Positions 62,335 to 64,000 of a stretch of DNA of 64,000 bases are shown here, piece after piece; positions within the stretch are counted from its first letter, which is position 1, and each line of letters begins with the position of its first letter. Both the position numbers and the translations under genes were made by a program. The stretch spans positions 186,001-250,000 of the forward strand of contig JAQTZE010000001.1 in assembly GCA_028687935.1 (NCBI GenBank), given 5' to 3'. Below the pieces are notes generated by a model. It made no database searches, was not told where the DNA came from, and saw only the letters and a list, made by a program, of their open reading frames with translations. The DNA is from Sulfurimonas sp. Lineage in GTDB: Bacteria; Campylobacterota; Campylobacteria; Campylobacterales; Sulfurimonadaceae.

Positions 62335-63720
62335 ATGAGAGAATTTTTAAATACTGAAAGAGTTGATCCAGAAAAAAGATTGGTTGTTGAACGAACAAAG
62401 GATTTTGGGGAGATATATGAGATATTTAACACAAGTGATGCTGCAAGTCAAAGTGACAGATGTATCCAATGTGGCGATCCTTTTTGTTTAAATAAATGTC
62501 CACTTCACAACTATATACCACAATGGCTCAAATCCATAGCTGAAAAAGATTTGGAGTTTGCATTTAAACTCTCAAATGAACCATCACCTTTTCCTGAAGT
62601 AATGGGAAGGGTTTGCCCACATGATAGACTTTGTGAGGGTGATTGTACGCTCAATGACGGACATGGTGCAATTACTATTGGTTCAATCGAGACACATATT
62701 ACAGAAGAGGGTTTTAGACAAGGTTTTAAGCCTGATTTTCCCGGTATTACAACGAGTAAAAAAGTAGCTATTATCGGAAGCGGACCTGCTGGACTCTCTT
62801 GCGCAACATACCTTTTACGTGCAGGAATTGCTGTAACGATGTATGAGAGAAGTGATAGAGCAGGTGGACTTTTAACCTATGGTATTCCAAACTTTAAATT
62901 GGACAAAAAGATCGTTGAGAGACGTGTAAAACTTCTTCAAGAAGGTGGACTTGAACTCGTCCTTAACTGTGAAGTAGGCCGTGATATCACTTTTGAAGAG
63001 ATAGCAGATAGACATGATGCGATGTTTATCGGTGTCGGTGCTACAAAATCAAAGAAAGCTTCACTCAGTGGAGAAAACGCAGCGAATGTCTATGAAGCGA
63101 TGGAGTACCTTACTGCGATACAAAAGAAAAACTTTAAAGTAAAATATGATAAACAATTTGACTTTAAAGATCTTAATGTTGTCGTTATCGGTGGTGGTGA
63201 CACTGCTATGGATTGTCTCAGAACTGCAAAACGTGAAGGTGCCAAAAGTGTTACCTGTCTCTACCGTCGTGATGAGTATAATATGCCAGGTAGTAAAAAA
63301 GAGTATAAAAACGCAATGGAAGAGGGCGTTGATTTTACTTTCTTAGCTGCTCCAAAAGAGATTATTTTAGGCGACAATGGCAAAGCTATCGCTGTGGAGA
63401 TTGTGAAAACTACTCTCGGTGCAAAAGATGTAAGTGGTCGTCAAAAAATGGAAGAGATCAAGGGAAGTGAAACACGTGTTAAAGCAGATATTATCATCAT
63501 GTCACTTGGATTTGATCTAGCTGTGCCTTCATTCTTAGCAGAAAATGGTATTGAGACAAATTCATGGGGAGGCATCATCATCAATGAAGCTACTCATGAG
63601 ACTACAACAGCAGGTGTTTATGCAGGCGGAGATTGTTTTAGAGGGGCTGATTTAGTTGTAACAGCTGCACTAGATGGTCGCGAGGCAGCAAAAAGCATTT
63701 CAAACGCATTACTGAAATAA
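62335..63720 (+). CDS. gltD: Glutamate synthase small subunit
   Basis: A 461-residue flavoprotein that passes electrons from NADPH to GltB. The N-terminal domain has two 4Fe-4S cysteine sets (CIQCGDPFCLNKCP and CPHDRLCEGDC). The FAD site is AIIGSGPAGLSCATYLL, and the NADPH site is VVIGGGDTAMDCLRTAKREGA. YAGGDCFRGADLVVTA closes the FAD fold. The frame reaches ATG 62323 within gltB, but GGAG at 62325 places the start at ATG 62335. A strong terminator follows, so gltBD form a two-gene operon. Confidence 0.97.
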   Translation: MREFLNTERVDPEKRLVVERTKDFGEIYEIFNTSDAASQSDRCIQCGDPFCLNKCPLHNYIPQWLKSIAEKDLEFAFKLSNEPSPFPEVMGRVCPHDRLCEGDCTLNDGHGAITIGSIETHITEEGFRQGFKPDFPGITTSKKVAIIGSGPAGLSCATYLLRAGIAVTMYERSDRAGGLLTYGIPNFKLDKKIVERRVKLLQEGGLELVLNCEVGRDITFEEIADRHDAMFIGVGATKSKKASLSGENAANVYEAMEYLTAIQKKNFKVKYDKQFDFKDLNVVVIGGGDTAMDCLRTAKREGAKSVTCLYRRDEYNMPGSKKEYKNAMEEGVDFTFLAAPKEIILGDNGKAIAVEIVKTTLGAKDVSGRQKMEEIKGSETRVKADIIIMSLGFDLAVPSFLAENGIETNSWGGIIINEATHETTTAGVYAGGDCFRGADLVVTAALDGREAAKSISNALLK

Positions 63721-63732
63721 TTCTACACACAT

Positions 63733-63766
63733 CGCCCACTTTTTGTGGGTGATACTCCTTTTTTTA
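63733..63766 (+). terminator. Rho-independent terminator after gltBD
   Basis: GCCCAC (63734-63739) pairs with GTGGGT (63745-63750) around a TTTTT loop, one pair being G-T. A run of seven T follows at about 63759-63765. It lies 13 bases past the gltD stop. Confidence 0.85.
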
Positions 63767-63800
63767 CACTCAATACTCCACATCCTCAGTATAAATCTGG

Positions 63801-63806
63801 TATAAT
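63801..63806 (+). promoter_or_regulatory. Promoter -10 box for accD
   Basis: A perfect TATAAT with TGG just before it, 54 bases upstream of the accD start and after the gltBD terminator. No good -35 box is visible; the TG-like extension may compensate. Confidence 0.6.
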
Positions 63807-63860
63807 CTTTGTTCATTTAGACCTCAAAAGAGGTTACAAACATATAGTAAGGAACAATTT

Positions 63861-64000
63861 TTGAATATATTAAGCCTTTTTTCCCGCAAACAAGATAATG
63901 TACAAGTAGCCAATAAAGAAGCACCTGCGCACTGGATTAAATGTAAATCTTGTCATGCTCTTATGTTTTACAAAGAAGTAGAAAATCAAAATTATGTATG
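63861..64000 (+). CDS. accD: Acetyl-CoA carboxylase carboxyltransferase subunit beta (3' truncated)
   Basis: The first 46 codons of AccD, which with AccA moves the carboxyl group to acetyl-CoA for fatty acid synthesis. APAHWIKCKSCHALMFYKE holds the first Cys-x-x-Cys of the N-terminal zinc ribbon. The second cysteine pair and catalytic domain lie beyond the window. The start is TTG 63861 with AAGGAACA upstream. It has its own promoter box (63801). Confidence 0.9.
   Translation, partial: MNILSLFSRKQDNVQVANKEAPAHWIKCKSCHALMFYKEVENQNYV

Overview
The window looks like a chromosome segment from a Campylobacterota (epsilonproteobacterial) bacterium close to Sulfurimonas. The evidence is AT-rich DNA, MurF with an added membrane N-terminus, RibB joined to a decayed RibA half, a carboxynorspermidine synthase/decarboxylase pair, the AHQWRQPL type of histidine kinase, short RecO, and TtgB-like RND genes beside a MarR regulator. 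The genus is inferred from gene content and protein style; no database was searched.

Layout. 1-12.7 kb: end of ruvA, then ddl, an alpha/beta hydrolase and murF; an orphan TRAP permease pair; a HIT protein and M23 peptidase; a small Cys-rich lipoprotein; tRNA-Gln; a TamA/TamB-like pair. 12.8-30.6 kb: surface polysaccharide locus. It holds the four dTDP-rhamnose genes with a DUF1016 nuclease wedged among them, then a very AT-rich block (aminotransferase, acetyltransferase, WecF-like transferase, Wzx flippase, several GT2 enzymes, an acyltransferase), a toxin-antitoxin pair, and the initiating phosphosugar transferase and WbpM/PglF-type dehydratase. 30.7-37.6 kb: YaeQ, a GIY-YIG protein, and a MarR gene divergent from a TolC/MFP/RND efflux operon. 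37.8-44.8 kb: a signalling block (MASE3-PAS histidine kinase, REC-PAS-HD-GYP, REC-winged helix, a degenerate GGDEF protein). 44.8-49.0 kb: an SLC13-type transporter on the minus strand, then a roughly 2-kb insertion in a tRNA-fMet gene carrying an RCC1-repeat lipoprotein, then tRNA-fMet, tRNA-Gln and tRNA-fMet. 49.2-64 kb: ribBA, an RraB/DUF695-like protein, an MFS-PlsC fusion, dgkA, the polyamine genes, recO, gltBD and the start of accD.

Two sequence-level signals stand out. First, the 7-mer AAACGCA (or TGCGTTT) occurs about 122 times by hand count against roughly 8 expected, in nearly equal numbers on both strands. It is almost absent from the AT-rich sugar block and sparse in the signalling/tRNA-island block. 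It behaves like a DNA uptake sequence or another genome-wide address word. Second, a palindromic element of about 62 bp is inserted in frame four times, plus one decayed copy, inside rfbD and rfbB. All clear copies encode the same peptide frame, like the palindromic elements known inside Rickettsia proteins.
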